From the NCBI GenBank assembly GCA_036936605.1, contig JAUPFV010000005.1, forward strand, positions 52,534,742 through 52,598,741: DNA of 64,000 bases, read 5' to 3'. This DNA is from Limnanthes douglasii subsp. nivea. Taxonomy: Eukaryota > Streptophyta > Magnoliopsida > Brassicales > Limnanthaceae. Positions 30,466 through 42,159 of this stretch are shown piece after piece. The notes under the pieces are model-generated. The model saw only the letters and a list, made by a program, of their open reading frames with translations. It had not been told where the DNA came from and did no database searches. Every line of letters begins with the position of its first letter. Positions within the stretch are counted from its first letter, which is position 1. A program made the translations under genes and the position numbers.

Positions 30466-30833
30466 AAATAAATTTATGCTATTTTTTTTAATTGGTAATT
30501 GAATTAATTAGAAACTAGTTCTACATCCAAGGCCCAAAAGAATAGGGCTAAAAATAAAAACCAGGCCCAACATATTAGAGCAACAATATGGCCCAAAACA
30601 AGGCAACCCGATTCAGGATCAACAACTAGCCCCAAATCGAACATGCTACCCCCAATTTGGAAAACCCTAGTTCTATCCGCTCTCTTTGACTTCTCTCCTT
30701 CATCCATAGCCACCATTAACACCAGCAAACCCTAAATCACAGCTTCTCAATTCTCAATCACAACCATCCCCTCCATTCAACCATCAGCACCTTCTATCAA
30801 AGCTCTCCACTTCAAACCTTAAACGACCAAACC

Positions 30834-33800
30834 CTAACCTGGGTCTATGTACCCTACACCAATAGTTTCAAGTACAATAATCGCACGAAGCTGATCAAGA
30901 GCGTCTTGAATTGAGAAGGTACAATTCACTTTCTTCTCAAGGGACCATTTCGATATCCAATCAGCCACAACATTTTCCATTCTGGAAATGTAGCTGATTT
31001 TCATAGATGGACGAATTAGGGCTCTGCATATCTTCTCTTCGTCAGAGTTTATCGCATTTATGTCGACATTGAGTCTACTGACCAGAGTCCAACAGTCAGA
31101 CTCAATGTCGACACAGCTCCACCCTCTTCTGTTGCATAGGAGAAGCGCCTCCAAGAGTGCTCTCCTTTCAGCTTGAAGGGGGCTAAGCTTCCCAAAAATA
31201 AAACCAACTCCTTCAACACAGTTTCCCTGTTCGTCACGTACGATGAGCCCACCAGCAGCTTCTCCAGTGTAGCAGCAAGCAGCGTCTGTATTGATCTTCA
31301 GTCTGCCCAGAGCTGGAGCCTTCCACATCCGGTAAGTCACCTTCCTCTGACTAATAGACATAGCTCCTATCGTTACCCCTGCATCTATTACATTTAACCA
31401 GTGCTTAGCTTTTAACTTAGAATCCACAGCCAAAATAAGTCTATTAATTCTGCATATTGCATTGTAAATGTTATCAGTTGGTTTACTAAACTTACAGTGA
31501 TTCCTGTTATACCATATTGTCCATAGAATCAATTGTGGAACAATATGGGTAACATGGAATTTGCTGGAAGTTGAACTAAACCATATGAATAACATGTGCC
31601 TTATTGTCATGAATCTTCTCACTGGTAGATTAAACAATACCCCATAGTAATTCCATATTTGCCAGGCATAACTGCAAGTGATGAAGAGGTGTGTTGTATC
31701 TTCACAGTTGCAGCAAAACTGGCATTTAGAAACAATAACTAAATGTTTCTTGGAGAGTACACTGTCTGTAGACACAATTTTTTTTAGTATCTTCCAGCTT
31801 AAGAATGAAAACTTTGTTGGTATAAAGCTATGCCAGATTTTTTTGAAAAAGAAAGAACTGTTGTATTTAACTCTAATATTTTCCCAAGTGACTTTTGTAT
31901 AAAACTTTTTATCTTTTGAAATACTCCACTCTATGCAATCATCCTGCTCATGATTGATTTTGACACAACATATTTGTTGATATCTTTCATGAGACAAAAA
32001 TGATTCAAGAGTAGTATCCCAACTATCTTCTTTCCAAAATGTCTTAACCTTAGCTGGAAGATACCATGAATTTTGATCAGTAACAATAGGGCCCAACTTA
32101 TGCCATGAATCTCTCCAGAAATCCACATCTCCTCTTCCTACTTTCCATTGAATAAAAGGGTCAGCCTTCTCTGTAACAGAACAAAGACCCTTCCATACAA
32201 TAGAATCATTTACACCACACTTAGCATAAAGTGGATGTCTGTCCTTACAGTAGGTGTTAGTAATTAAATCAGACCAAAGTGAGTTCCCTTTCCTAAACAA
32301 ATACCAGAGTTTATAAGCAAATGTGAGTTGAATATCAGACAGTAGTTTGATATTCAACCCACCTTCCTCAAAGGGCTTGCAAAGGTTTCTCCAACCAGCC
32401 CAATGAATTGCTTTTTCATTAACTTTAGGTCTCCAAAGAAAATTGTTAAAACAGAGTTCTATTTTATTCAATATTGTTTTTGGTATAATACAGTTTTGCA
32501 TCCAAAAAAATATGATGGGATGAAGAACGTGTCTTATAAGTGACAGTCTGCCACTGTAAGACAAATTCTTCAAATCCCATTCACTAATCTTGTTATAGAT
32601 TTTCTTTAAAAGAGGAATGTAATGCTTCCCTGTGTTGTTGGAGGCTATGGTGATGCCCAAATAGCTGAAAGGAGCATTTTCAGTCATAAAACCCAAAGTT
32701 GCATTGATTCTGGCCGAATTTGCATTAGAACATCTAGAAGATGTAATAACCTTTGTCTTCTCACTATTAATCAGTTGCCCTGACTCTTTTTTATATTGGT
32801 TTAGCAGGTTACTTAAGAATTTGATGGATGATGGATCACTGTTAGAGAAAACAATAACTTCATCTGCAAATGCCAAACATGGTAAGATACATCCAGACTT
32901 TACATAGAACTGCATTTTATTATTCAGCACATATAGATTTTCTAAACCCCTTAATAGGGCTTCCTCGGCCAGGATAAAAAGGCAAGGAGATAATGGGTCT
33001 CCTTGTCTTAATCCTATTTTCTGAGGGAAATATCCAGTACAAGTCCCATTTAGTAAGACTGATATCATGACATTTGAAATTAGACTATATATTAGAGAAA
33101 CAATGCCTTCTGAAAACCCAAAACATTTTAATGCTTTAATAACAAACGTGTGGGATAACCTGTCAAAAGCCTTTGACATGTCTAGGTGTAAGATAATGTT
33201 ACCTCTAGAAGGCTTTCTCCTTATGTTATGCAGCATTTCCTTAATTGTCAAAATATTATCATGAATCAATCTTTCTTTCACAAATGCACTCTGTCCTCTA
33301 GATATAATTCTAGGAAGAATAAGTGATATTCTCCTATTAATGAGGGCAGAAAGCAATCTGTTCATAATGGTGCACATGCTCAATGGTCTGTAGTTATTCC
33401 AAGTGATTGGATTAGCCATTTTTGGGACTAGCATGATCCCTGTGGCAAACACACCTTTAGGGATAGCTTTACGAGCAAGAAAAGCATTTAGAGAATTACA
33501 AAGGTCATAACTAATTTTATTCCAACAATGTTTAAGGAAGAAAGTGTTAAACCCATCTGTGCCTGGGGCACTGTCCTTCTTCATGCTCCATATAACTGCT
33601 CTGACTTCCTCAACACATGTAGGCTTAGCAATCTCTATATTATCACTGTCCAAAACAAGCTTAGGAATGTTTTTTAGTATAGAATCATCATCATTAACAT
33701 TGTTACTAATATCAGGTTCATTTGAAAGGATCTTTTTGAAGTGCTCAACTGCAGAGGCTGCTATCTCACATTGATCAGTAAGCCAAACCTCTTTATCTTT

Positions 33801-34906
33801 AATTCCAGCAATACTATTTTTCTTTCTTTTCTTTGCTACAAAGCTATGATACAGTTTTGTATTCCCATCACTATCACTTAGCCGTGAATTGAAACATTTT
33901 TGCTTCCAATAGCATTCCTCATCCTTTAAGGCAAGTATGAGAATGCTATTGGCTTTTGAAAGCTTAGATTTAGACTCATTGTCATTAATATGCTGATGAA
34001 TCAACTCACAGTTTTCAACTTCCACAATAGCATCTTTTACTTTATTAAAAATATTTCCAAAAACTGTTAAATTCCAATTTTTTAGATGCTTTTTCAATCT
34101 TTTAAGCTTATACCAAAAAATCATGTTTTCCTCTCCAATGCAATGCTTGGACCAATTCTGACTTACACAATTCATAAAGTCAGGATGGTTTGCCCAAGCA
34201 TTGAGAAACTTAAAAGATCCCTTCTTAATATTAGATGAAGTGTGTTTACTAATTGTAAGTAAAAGAGGAGCATGGTCAGAACAAGTTCTGACCATGTGGC
34301 AAACATGTATGCTTAAATCATTAAGCATCTTTTGATTAATAAGCACCCAATCTAGTCTTTTCCAGACATTGCTATTACTCCAAGTATAACGAGATCCACT
34401 GTGTGCAGGTACATCCAGGTTGCAGTTCCTTATGAAGTTGTTAAAATCCTCAGCACTGGTTCCATCAAATGTCACACAATTTAGCTGATCATCAGGACAT
34501 CTTGTCGTGTTGAAATCACCAGCTAGTATCCAAGGCATATCACAGGTAATACTACTAATCTGACTCCAAAGCATCATCCTCTGTGCCCTCAATTTTTTGC
34601 ATAAACTGAAGTAAGACAACATTTAAAAGTAGCATAATTGATCTCAGCATGTAGATACTGATCCTGATCATCAATTATTGAAATCCCAACTTCATTAGAC
34701 CAAAATAGCCAAATTTTGTTAGATGTATTAGACACCCAATTCTCAAACCCAATCCTCTTAGCCACCAACTCCATCTTATCAAACCTAGCCATTGGCTCTT
34801 GGATAGTAACCAATTTGACATTCTCATTGTTAATAATAAACTTAAGCCTAGCTAACGTAGGGTTATTGTGAACACCCCGTGCATTCCAGCTGACAAACTT
34901 AATCAT
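30834..34906 (-). CDS. LINE 1 ORF2: endonuclease, reverse transcriptase, RNase H
   Basis: Makes and integrates the DNA copy by target-primed reverse transcription. AP-type endonuclease: WNARG, QEP (Glu), LAGDFN, and SDHAPLL near 34280. RT: PGTDGFNTFFLK, LDMSKAFDRLSH (catalytic Asp), GLRQGDPLSPCLF, and CLAFADEVIVF, where the usual FADD box reads FADE. A zinc-binding zf-RVT segment (CQFC..C...THLF..C) lies at about 31690-31730. RNase H at the C-terminus: NTDAA, QAERRAL, IESDCW, VVADW. The start at 34906 overlaps ORF1 by 8 nt. A frameshift at the A6 run (34593-34598 on +) separates the first about 103 codons from the rest (30834-34622). Confidence 0.9.
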
Positions 34907-36155
34907 TATCAGAGGCAGAGTTTTTAATATCCATTTCTCTCTTTCTAAGAGAGTTTATAGACAGTCTTTTGGAATTACTATTCCTATTTGTAGACTTGAT
35001 CTTCCTTGCAATAATAGTTTCAAATTCTTGTTCAGGATCATTTGAGCTTGCTCTTGGAGAAGGGTTATAACTCCCAGCATCACCTCTTCGAGGAGAAGCC
35101 TGCTCAATGTTCCTGTCCATGTAGTTCTCCTCCTCCTCAAGGTTCTGAAGAGCACTGATGATATCAGGATCGTTGTTGGAAGTAGTTCTCTCTTTTGTCG
35201 GACTCACAACACTAGTGGATGGACAGGACACAGATTGCCTGTCTTTCTTTGTAATAATCGACTTAAGTTTCCTCATAACAATCTTGTCTGTTTCTTGTAA
35301 ACTTTGTAAAGATTCTTGTTGAACGTCCATTTGAGCAATAATATTATCACTTTCTTTCTGTTTCTTGGATTCCATACCCAAATGCTTTTTACATTTATCA
35401 GATTCATGGCCAATATGGTGGCAATCATTACAATAACCTGGAACGTTTTTGTAACTTACAGCTATAGAGAACTCATTTCCATCCCCAAATTCCACACACA
35501 GCTTTCTTTTTAGGGATCGAGAGACATCGACTTCAATCAATGCAAAGCATGCATTCCATTTAGCCCTATTAACTCTAGGAATAACCACATGGTGCACCAT
35601 TCCAATAGTTGATGCCAGCTCTTGAATAACAGAGGTATTATACATAAATTCTGGTAGCATTTCAAACCTGACCCAGAGGAGAGCCACTGGGCACTCAAAA
35701 TTTCTGGTGCTTTGCGGACACCATTTAATCACTCTCATCATCTTACCATCAACTTTCCAAAACCTACTAACCCATAGTCGTCCAGCATCCTCCAGCATTG
35801 AGAACTCAACGAGAATTTGTCTTGAATCGATTGTAACGTAAGTAAACGCTCCTTTGAACTTGAAAGATTCAAGAAACGATTGGAATGCTTGCGTCTTAGG
35901 AATTCCCTCGTTAAATTTGGCTATAAGAGTAGATCTTGATTTAGAGCAAAGATCAGCCTTAACATGACTTTCAAATTGTATTTTGATGTGATCATCGTGT
36001 GTGATGACACCCACCGGTTTAAACTCAGCAGTCTCCACCTTCTTCCTTACAACATCGGAGTAAGACCTGACCTTTGGAGCCACATCCTTCGATCGAGAGC
36101 TCTCTGCCGCATTGCTTCTTAATGGAGGAAACTCACTGTTATTTAGCATCTCCAT
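34899..36155 (-). CDS. LINE 1 ORF1: DUF4283/zinc-knuckle RNA-binding protein
   Basis: 418 residues, intact. A DUF4283-like region covers about residues 55-200 (HVKADLCSKSRSTLIAKF, LLWVRFEMLPEF), followed by a CCHC knuckle CNDCHHIGHESDKC (near residue 240) and a charged C-terminal tail. Presumed to coat the element's RNA, as ORF1 proteins of plant L1 elements do. The stop TAA overlaps the start of ORF2 in ATGATTAA. Confidence 0.88.
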   Translation of the reverse strand: MEMLNNSEFPPLRSNAAESSRSKDVAPKVRSYSDVVRKKVETAEFKPVGVITHDDHIKIQFESHVKADLCSKSRSTLIAKFNEGIPKTQAFQSFLESFKFKGAFTYVTIDSRQILVEFSMLEDAGRLWVSRFWKVDGKMMRVIKWCPQSTRNFECPVALLWVRFEMLPEFMYNTSVIQELASTIGMVHHVVIPRVNRAKWNACFALIEVDVSRSLKRKLCVEFGDGNEFSIAVSYKNVPGYCNDCHHIGHESDKCKKHLGMESKKQKESDNIIAQMDVQQESLQSLQETDKIVMRKLKSIITKKDRQSVSCPSTSVVSPTKERTTSNNDPDIISALQNLEEEENYMDRNIEQASPRRGDAGSYNPSPRASSNDPEQEFETIIARKIKSTNRNSNSKRLSINSLRKREMDIKNSASDND

Positions 36156-36368
36156 ACTTATCTCCTCCGACCTTCAACAGGATGGGCCTGCGAAGGCCAA
36201 AACAAGGCACAAAACAGCAGCTCCTTTCGTCAGTCAGGGGCAAAAACCTACTCCTTAATGCAGTAACTTAGGGTTGAAGTTTCTTAGAGGTTAAGAAATT
36301 CTTTATTTTTTTGGAGCAATCTTGAAAGAGAAGTCCAAATTCTTTTTCCAAATAAATTTATGCTATTT

Positions 36369-37436
36369 ACTTTTAGATATGAAGATGCATATCAAGTAAA
36401 TTCATGTGAAGAAAGATGTAAGACCTGTTTACTTTATATGATTGGATTAAATTTAAATATAAACATTAGTTTTAAGAAGATTAGTGACTGGAGAAGAGAT
36501 TTAAGGATGTTATATATATATACTGATTAAATTAAGGTGTAATCGTCAATATAATCGCTTTGACTTAATTTTAGGGTTAGCTGAATTTTCAAACTTTATC
36601 GGTTGTTACACGCTCTGGCCAAACCAATAGTTTTTTTTTGGTCGTAGTAGTTTGTTTCTGTCCATAAATGTTTTTTACATTATTTTAGTATAGATAATTT
36701 CAGTTTTTTATGGATGACAGCGGTTTCACGAATCAAAGATCGTCAGCAACGTCATCTCATAAATAACGATTAGAGTAAAAAAAAAATTACGCAACAAACG
36801 AGAATAGTGAGAACTGGGAACTGTAATATGCAGACAGGTCTCTCTTTTCTTTAATGCAGATTTTTGTGTTTTCAATGTATAGACAGACAAGACTCAACCT
36901 TATTGCTACGTGTACAATCCGTGTAATGCCTCGCATGCAAATACAAACATGCAAACCGTATAATAGCTAATGTAAGATAAAAGTCCATATTTCTACATTT
37001 GACCTGGTACAAAGTAAATTTAGATCTAGTAGATCATTTAGAAATTCTCCACAAATTTATTTTCTGTCAGTTTTAAAAGAAATATAGCTTCTATCTAAAA
37101 AATACAGTAATTATTTTATATTAAAGATCGAAATGAAATGAAAATTTAATTTTATTATGAGTTTTTTTTCAACTTTTTTATATTTTTATTTATTAGTAAA
37201 AGAACAACCTTTATTTATTCTTGGTACACGCGTGAGTTAACATTAGATCTTCCGTATGTAGACCTAAACAAATTTACTTTTCGAAACTTAAAAGTATTAC
37301 CAATAGCAACATGCATTTGAATTGATCATCAATTGAATTCTGAACGCCAATGTTAAATACTAGATAAGCAAACGACTCCAGATTCTTTTATATATCTTAC
37401 CATTATATCTAGAATACAGAAATAGCCGTAGAAAAG
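36369..37436. repeat. Dispersed repeat (continues the 30.3-kb copy) and AT-rich spacer
   Basis: About 36640-36985 is the paralogue of 2178-2500. The remainder (36370-36640 and 36990-37436) is AT-rich without ORFs. No gene seen. Confidence 0.6.
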
Positions 37437-37439
37437 GGA

Positions 37440-38161
37440 TGAATGCTCACCACCCTCAAGAGTCAAGTCCATCTCTTGTATGCCTATTATTGCCAGCCAG
37501 ATTGTTGCAAGAACTCCCACCAACAACTAACTCAAACCCTCCATATGTGTCCATCATTTATTCTATACTGTCTGCAGTGACTGTTTGGATGTCCGCGATG
37601 TTGATCAGCGTACTCCTCTGGTTGGTTACCTCCCACCAGCTTCTTTGAGTGCCACGGTGAAGTGCAACTTCCGCACCACCTATACCAGAGAAAAAGGAAA
37701 GGAGATTGACGACGTTTGGCAACGGTTCCTTTAACACTGAGAGGTGAAAAGCCACAGTGTCAACCTCAAAAGAGTTGCCAAGTGACTTGTATGATTTATG
37801 TGTATGTCCATCTTATGCCACCTCCCCTTGTATGATTTCTTGAATATCCCAATAGCATTTCAATCTCATCAGGTTCAAGTGAGGTCAGCTTGTTCTTTCC
37901 AACCCATACCAACTTCCACTTCCCTCACTCAAGGACATACCTTTGTACGCTCACTGGCCCATTACACTTTTCTAAAGCCTTGCCGATCCTATCTGTGAGT
38001 CTCGCACTAGAGATGGAATTTTTCAAGCAGTTCAACTTTGTTCGTGGATCCCACGAAGGCCACCGTTTCCTCGTCATAGGCAGAGCTTCGTGTATAGTGG
38101 AAGGAGGAGGGGGAAAGAGCCAAGAGGATAAAGCTGTTGACGATTGGAAGATTGTGAATGT
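37440..38161 (-). pseudogene. DRM-type DNA methyltransferase fragment
   Basis: Read leftward with several frameshifts, it follows the order of plant DRM (domains rearranged) cytosine methyltransferases: IHNLPI (38150), TIHEALPMTRKRW (about 38095), KALEKCNGP, QRYVLE, WVGKNK and LEPDEIEMLLGYSRNHTRGGG (about 37850; 20-residue-scale identity in feel), FHLSVLKEPLPNVVNLLSF, the SAM-binding FSGIGGAEVALHR (about 37690), RSWWEVTNQR, then GGSSCNNLAGNNR (about 37490), where active enzymes have SPCNN. Stops and shifts are many, the UBA and N-terminal parts are missing, and Pro next to the catalytic Cys is Ser. A captured or relic fragment, not a gene. Confidence 0.82.
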
Positions 38162-38171
38162 AGCCCCTCTT

Positions 38172-38760
38172 TTAAGGCATCTGATGCTGCTATTGAGGCG
38201 ATGAGTGTGCAGTATCTAACTGTCTCGTACGACATATAAGAAAGACACGAAAGGAGAACGACATGGCACCCCAGCTGAGAGAATTTTGGCTACAACCAAC
38301 CCAAATTTTGGCACCACTGCCTACACGGTCATTTGCAAACGAAGGTGCCCCTCCTAGTTAAATGCCAATGCCAATGCTTCGTCCGCTACCTCCACAAGGT
38401 AACCCATTCCGACCACCGGCTCAAGCACCTGGTCAAACACCATCCCAGGGTCAGCCACAGCAACACGGTCAACCAGGGCCACCATCCGGCATGAGTCCCA
38501 TTACCTATGCAGAAAATCAGGCCACCTCCACCTCCTCAACAGAAGCAAGGTCCTGTTTTTCAAAAGATGCCACCACAACAGATGGGAATGGGTGGGTGGC
38601 CGGCCACCCGGTTGGTTGTACAAACTCAGCATCAGATGGGAGGAAGACCACCGATGCAGCAAATGCACATGCAAATGCCGATGCCGATCCAGATCCATAT
38701 GCACATGCCACCTCCTCCTCTGAACAATGCTGACGACCTCCGTCTTGAAGTTGAAGAGTC
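38172..38760 (+). pseudogene. SF3B4-like fragment, copy 2
   Basis: Begins inside RRM2 (ASDAAIEAM), continues [28 protein letters not shown] with frame breaks (38180-38290), then the Pro-rich tail MPMLRPLPPQGNPFRPPAQAPGQ and GQPQQHGQPGPPSGMSPITYA (38365-38510) and the Met/Gln-rich end with PPPPLNNADDLRLEVEESV. It retains parts of RRM2 that copy 1 lacks, so the two are not simple duplicates of each other in their present form. It directly abuts the antisense DRM fragment. Confidence 0.82.
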
Positions 38761-39131
38761 GGTCAGTTTGTTGTATCTTTTGGATGCCTCATGTTTCTTG
38801 TAGCTACTTGATTAGATATTTTCTACTTCATTAGTTTCCAAAAATATTCACTAATATCTGAAATTGGTCTTCGTAACATTTTTGTTTCAGCTGCAAACTC
38901 TATTTCTTCATAAAAAAACAAAGACTTTCCAAATTATATAACTAACAAAAGAAAAAAACAACCCCCAAAAGAAACATTTATAAAAATTAAGGTTTTCACT
39001 TGAAATTATACAAGTTGTATCGACCACCAGTGATTATTTATATCCACTAATGATTTAAATATGAATAAAAGAAAAGAGTGACGCCACATTTGTCCAAAGT
39101 AGAAACCCATAGATTCTAAAATTTAAAGTCG
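38761..39131. other. Spacer upstream of the P450 gene
   Basis: AT-rich. About 38925-39000 repeats the sequence found after the first SF3B4 fragment. No ORF. Confidence 0.5.
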
Positions 39132-39170
39132 GCTCTCTCTCTCTCTCTGTCTCTGTCTCCTCTATAAAGC
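39132..39170 (+). promoter_or_regulatory. Core promoter of the P450 gene
   Basis: A CT-rich microsatellite (CTCTCTCT runs, about 39132-39160) is followed by a TATA box in TCTATAAAGC (39161-39170), about 90 bp before the start codon at 39261. A pyrimidine patch beside TATA is common in plant promoters. Confidence 0.55.
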
Positions 39171-39260
39171 AGATCAGTAGAAAGTAGAAACCCAAGATAT
39201 ATCAAATAAATCAGCTTGAGTAACGAAATCTAGAGAGAGAAAGCACTAGAAACCCTAAAA

Positions 39261-42159
39261 ATGGTGTCTTCAACTTTAGTTCACCTACTTTTGTGTTCTT
39301 TGGTAGTTATAGTCTTCGTTTGCTATTTGATCCACAAATACAAAACCACGAGAGGAAACTCCGAAAAAATAAGGATGAAGCTAAACATGCAAGGCATCGA
39401 CGGACCGCCTTCTTCCTTTCTCTACGGTAAACCTCCCGACACGAAAACAACAGTTCGACTGAACGCAGCAAAAAGGGATAAAACGCCCATCGATATCGTC
39501 GGGCATGATTACACCAATACTCTATTTCCTCAGCTGGATGAATGGAGAAAACAATACGGTAATCTTCTTTTTCATTTCTTTTGAGTTTTGATAGCTCTGG
39601 GGTTCTTGTTCTGACCTAAGTCGGTTTTGATAGTACTGACTAGGGTTCACATATATATCTCTGTTAGCTGATAAGATATGTTAGACTAGTAAATGTTTCT
39701 AATAAAGCAACAAGATGCAGTTTTTATTTCCTTAAGGAGTGTTTTTGTTCTAATGGGTTTTAGCACTGCTCTGTAGTCTGTCTACAATTAACTTTTAGAT
39801 GCTAGTTATCCATAGAATTAAATGAAATTTGATATTTTATTTAAAGAATGGAGTATCTACTACCCTCAGGATGGAGTACTATCTTTTCATACCAATTTTG
39901 ACTTGGTCAACCGACTTTGAAGCAAGTGGTGTAAAATAAATGAATTTTAAATATCAACCCTAATTAAAGTTAGTGCCCTAGATTTCAGATTTTAACTCTA
40001 GGAAAAAATATGGTTCAATTAAAAAGTTCCAATAAGTAGATGTTTTTTTTTTGTGTGTCGCTTATTAGATATATTATTAGTAGATTTGATGTCATTGTTT
40101 AATGTTTTTATTTTTCTAATTGACTGTCGAGTATGGTGAAAGTAGCTTCGAACTGTTTCCCTGCTGTGTTGCCCATACATGCATGTTTCCGCTTTCATAC
40201 AAAACTTCTGTTGTCGGGACACTTTTTAACTTTTAAGCTCACATTAGACTTTTACAGATCTAGATTTAGATGCGGAAATTGAAATTGAAATTGAAATTGT
40301 GCAGGGTCGGTGTACACATACACAATGGGGGGCATCAACATCTGTTTGTTAATGAGCCAGAGCTAGTGAAGGGACTCAACCTATTCACCTCCTTGGATTT
40401 AGGAAAAGTTCCTTATATCACTAAAAGCCTCGGCCCTATTCTCGGCACCGGCATCATCAGGTCTAACGGCCACCACTGGAAGCAACAAAGAAAGATTGTT
40501 GCACCCGAGTTCCATGCGGACAAAGTCAAGGTGACTATATATATTTCCCTTCAATTTTTATCCGAATGGTCCATATACTACTCCCTCCCTCTCCCTCTGT
40601 CTCATAATATGAGTCGTTTAATGTTGATTCACCAATATTAAGAAAAACAATAATTACTTTGAAAAAATAAAGAACAATTGGTGAGTTACAAATTCTATTG
40701 GTGGAAAGTTGAAAAGACATGACTAATACCACCTTGAAAAAAGAGAACGACAATTAATATGAGACAAAAAAATTCTCCTAAAACGTCTAATATTATGAGA
40801 CGGAGGGAGTATATATTAATTTTGAACTTGTTTTATATATAGTGTATGGTAGGGATAATTGTGGAATCGGTAGAGCCAGTGATAAGAGAATGGGAGGAAA
40901 GAGTTGAGAGGCAAGATGGGAAGGAAACCGATATAAGAGTAGATGTGGATTTGCGAAATTTATCGGCAAACGTAATATCAAGGGCTTGTTTTGGAAGCTC
41001 TTATGCTGAAGGCAAACACATTTTCTCAAAGCTTAGGGCTATCCAACTAGCCATCACCAGACACAGCTTCCTATTTGGCGTCACTTCCTTCAGGTACAGA
41101 CGTCTGCTTATTTCATACTGTTAATATATTATTATACATATTAGGGGTGGAATTTGTTGCTTATTTCATACTGTTAATATATTATTATACATATTAGGGC
41201 TGGAATTTGTTTTAATAATCAAACGGTATGCTGATTTTGGACACATACAGGGACATGCTATGCGGGGGGATGAGGAAAATAAAAATAGGAAAACTAGAGA
41301 AAGAGATCGATACACTTATATGGGAGACAGTGAAGCAAAGGCATCAAGATTTCTTAAACAACCCTTCACAGCAGAAAGATTTTATGCTGCTTATACTTGA
41401 GAAGGCAGCTGAATCAAATGGAGATAACTTGGAGAATATTGATAATCTTACGGTCTCCAATAAGAAGTTCGTCGTCCATAATTGCAAAAATATTTACTTT
41501 GCCGGCCATGAAACAACGGCCATAGCAGCTTCTTGGTGCCTGATGCTTCTCGCTTTACACCCAGGATGGCAGTCTCGCGCACGCGAAGAGGTTGCGGAGT
41601 TTTGCAAGAATGGTGTCCCGGATGCTAAATCCATATACCAGCTGAAAACGGTAATACTTAAATGCATATATAGATATAACAATTTTCACCCCGAGTCCAT
41701 ACATTGACACATTCTATTCTTCTTGGCAAGCAGGTAACAATGGTGATCGAGGAAACCCTAAGGCTATACCCACCAGCACCATTTGTATCAAGGGCAGCAT
41801 TAGAGGATATACAAATGGGGAATATAGTAATCCCCAAAGAGACCTGCATATGGACGCTGATTCCATCTCTCCATAGAGATGTTGACATTTGGGGAGCCGA
41901 TGCTAATGAGTTCAAGCCAGAACGATTTGCCGAAGGTTTGTCTAAAGCTTGTAAGCATCCGCAGACCTATATACCTTTTGGTCTGGGGTCGCGATTGTGC
42001 TTAGGCAGAAACTTTGCTATGGTGGAGTTGAAGATAATTATATCGATGGTCATCTCCAAGTTGGAATTCTGCTTGTCTGATGAGTATCGGCATTCTCCTA
42101 CTTTTAGAATGCTGGTGGAGCCTGAACACGGTGTCCTTATTTCTGTCAGGAATGTTTGA
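39261..42159 (+). CDS. CYP714-family cytochrome P450, five exons, one frameshift
   Basis: Haem mono-oxygenase, closest in my reading to the CYP714A group, whose members oxidise gibberellins and other diterpenoids at the ER. Exons: 39261-39558, 40305-40530, 40843-41093, 41251-41650, 41734-42159, all with GT-AG borders in phase. An N-terminal membrane anchor ([19 protein letters not shown]), I-helix FAGHETTA, ExxR in [14 protein letters not shown], and haem loop [11 protein letters not shown] with its Cys ligand are present. Expected product about 533 residues. In exon 2 the frame changes at a G6 run (40327-40332): VYTYTMGG before, [10 protein letters not shown] after. One more G would restore it, so the cause is a sequencing error, an allele or early decay. 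Confidence 0.9.
40581..40809. mobile_element. Stowaway MITE in P450 intron 2
   Basis: Inverted ends CTCCCTCC...TCTCATAATATGAG and CTAATATTATGAGACGGAGGGAG, flanked by TA on both sides (40579-40580 and 40810-40811), about 229 bp, AT-rich centre, no ORF. CTCCCTCCGT-type ends with TA duplication define Stowaway (Tc1/mariner-type) MITEs. The left end has gained a few extra CCCTCT units. Confidence 0.85.
41106..41211. repeat. 53-bp tandem duplication in P450 intron 3
   Basis: Two nearly perfect copies (41106-41158 and 41159-41211) of a unit starting GCTTATTTCATACTG. It lies wholly within the intron and does not touch the splice sites. Confidence 0.85.

Larger units (their letters stand above)
30485..36349 (-). 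mobile_element. LINE 1: full-length plant L1-type non-LTR retrotransposon
   Basis: 5.9 kb, antisense, bounded by a perfect 19-bp target duplication AAATAAATTTATGCTATTT (30466-30484 and 36350-36368). A short A-tail (T run on + at 30482-30489) lies at its 3' end. Two overlapping ORFs: ORF1 (nucleic-acid binding) and ORF2 (endonuclease, RT, RNase H). The 5' UTR is about 194 bp and the 3' UTR about 350 bp. The single visible disabling lesion is a frameshift in an A6 run in ORF2. The duplication is undamaged, so the insertion is recent. Confidence 0.94.

Noticed and set aside
37439..38204. Plus-strand ORFs across 37.4-38.2 kb as small genes
   Set aside because: The minus strand reads as DRM methyltransferase in order. 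The plus ORFs are shadows.
40535..40753. Minus-strand ORF in P450 intron 2
   Set aside because: It lies in the Stowaway MITE and has no protein similarity that I recognise.
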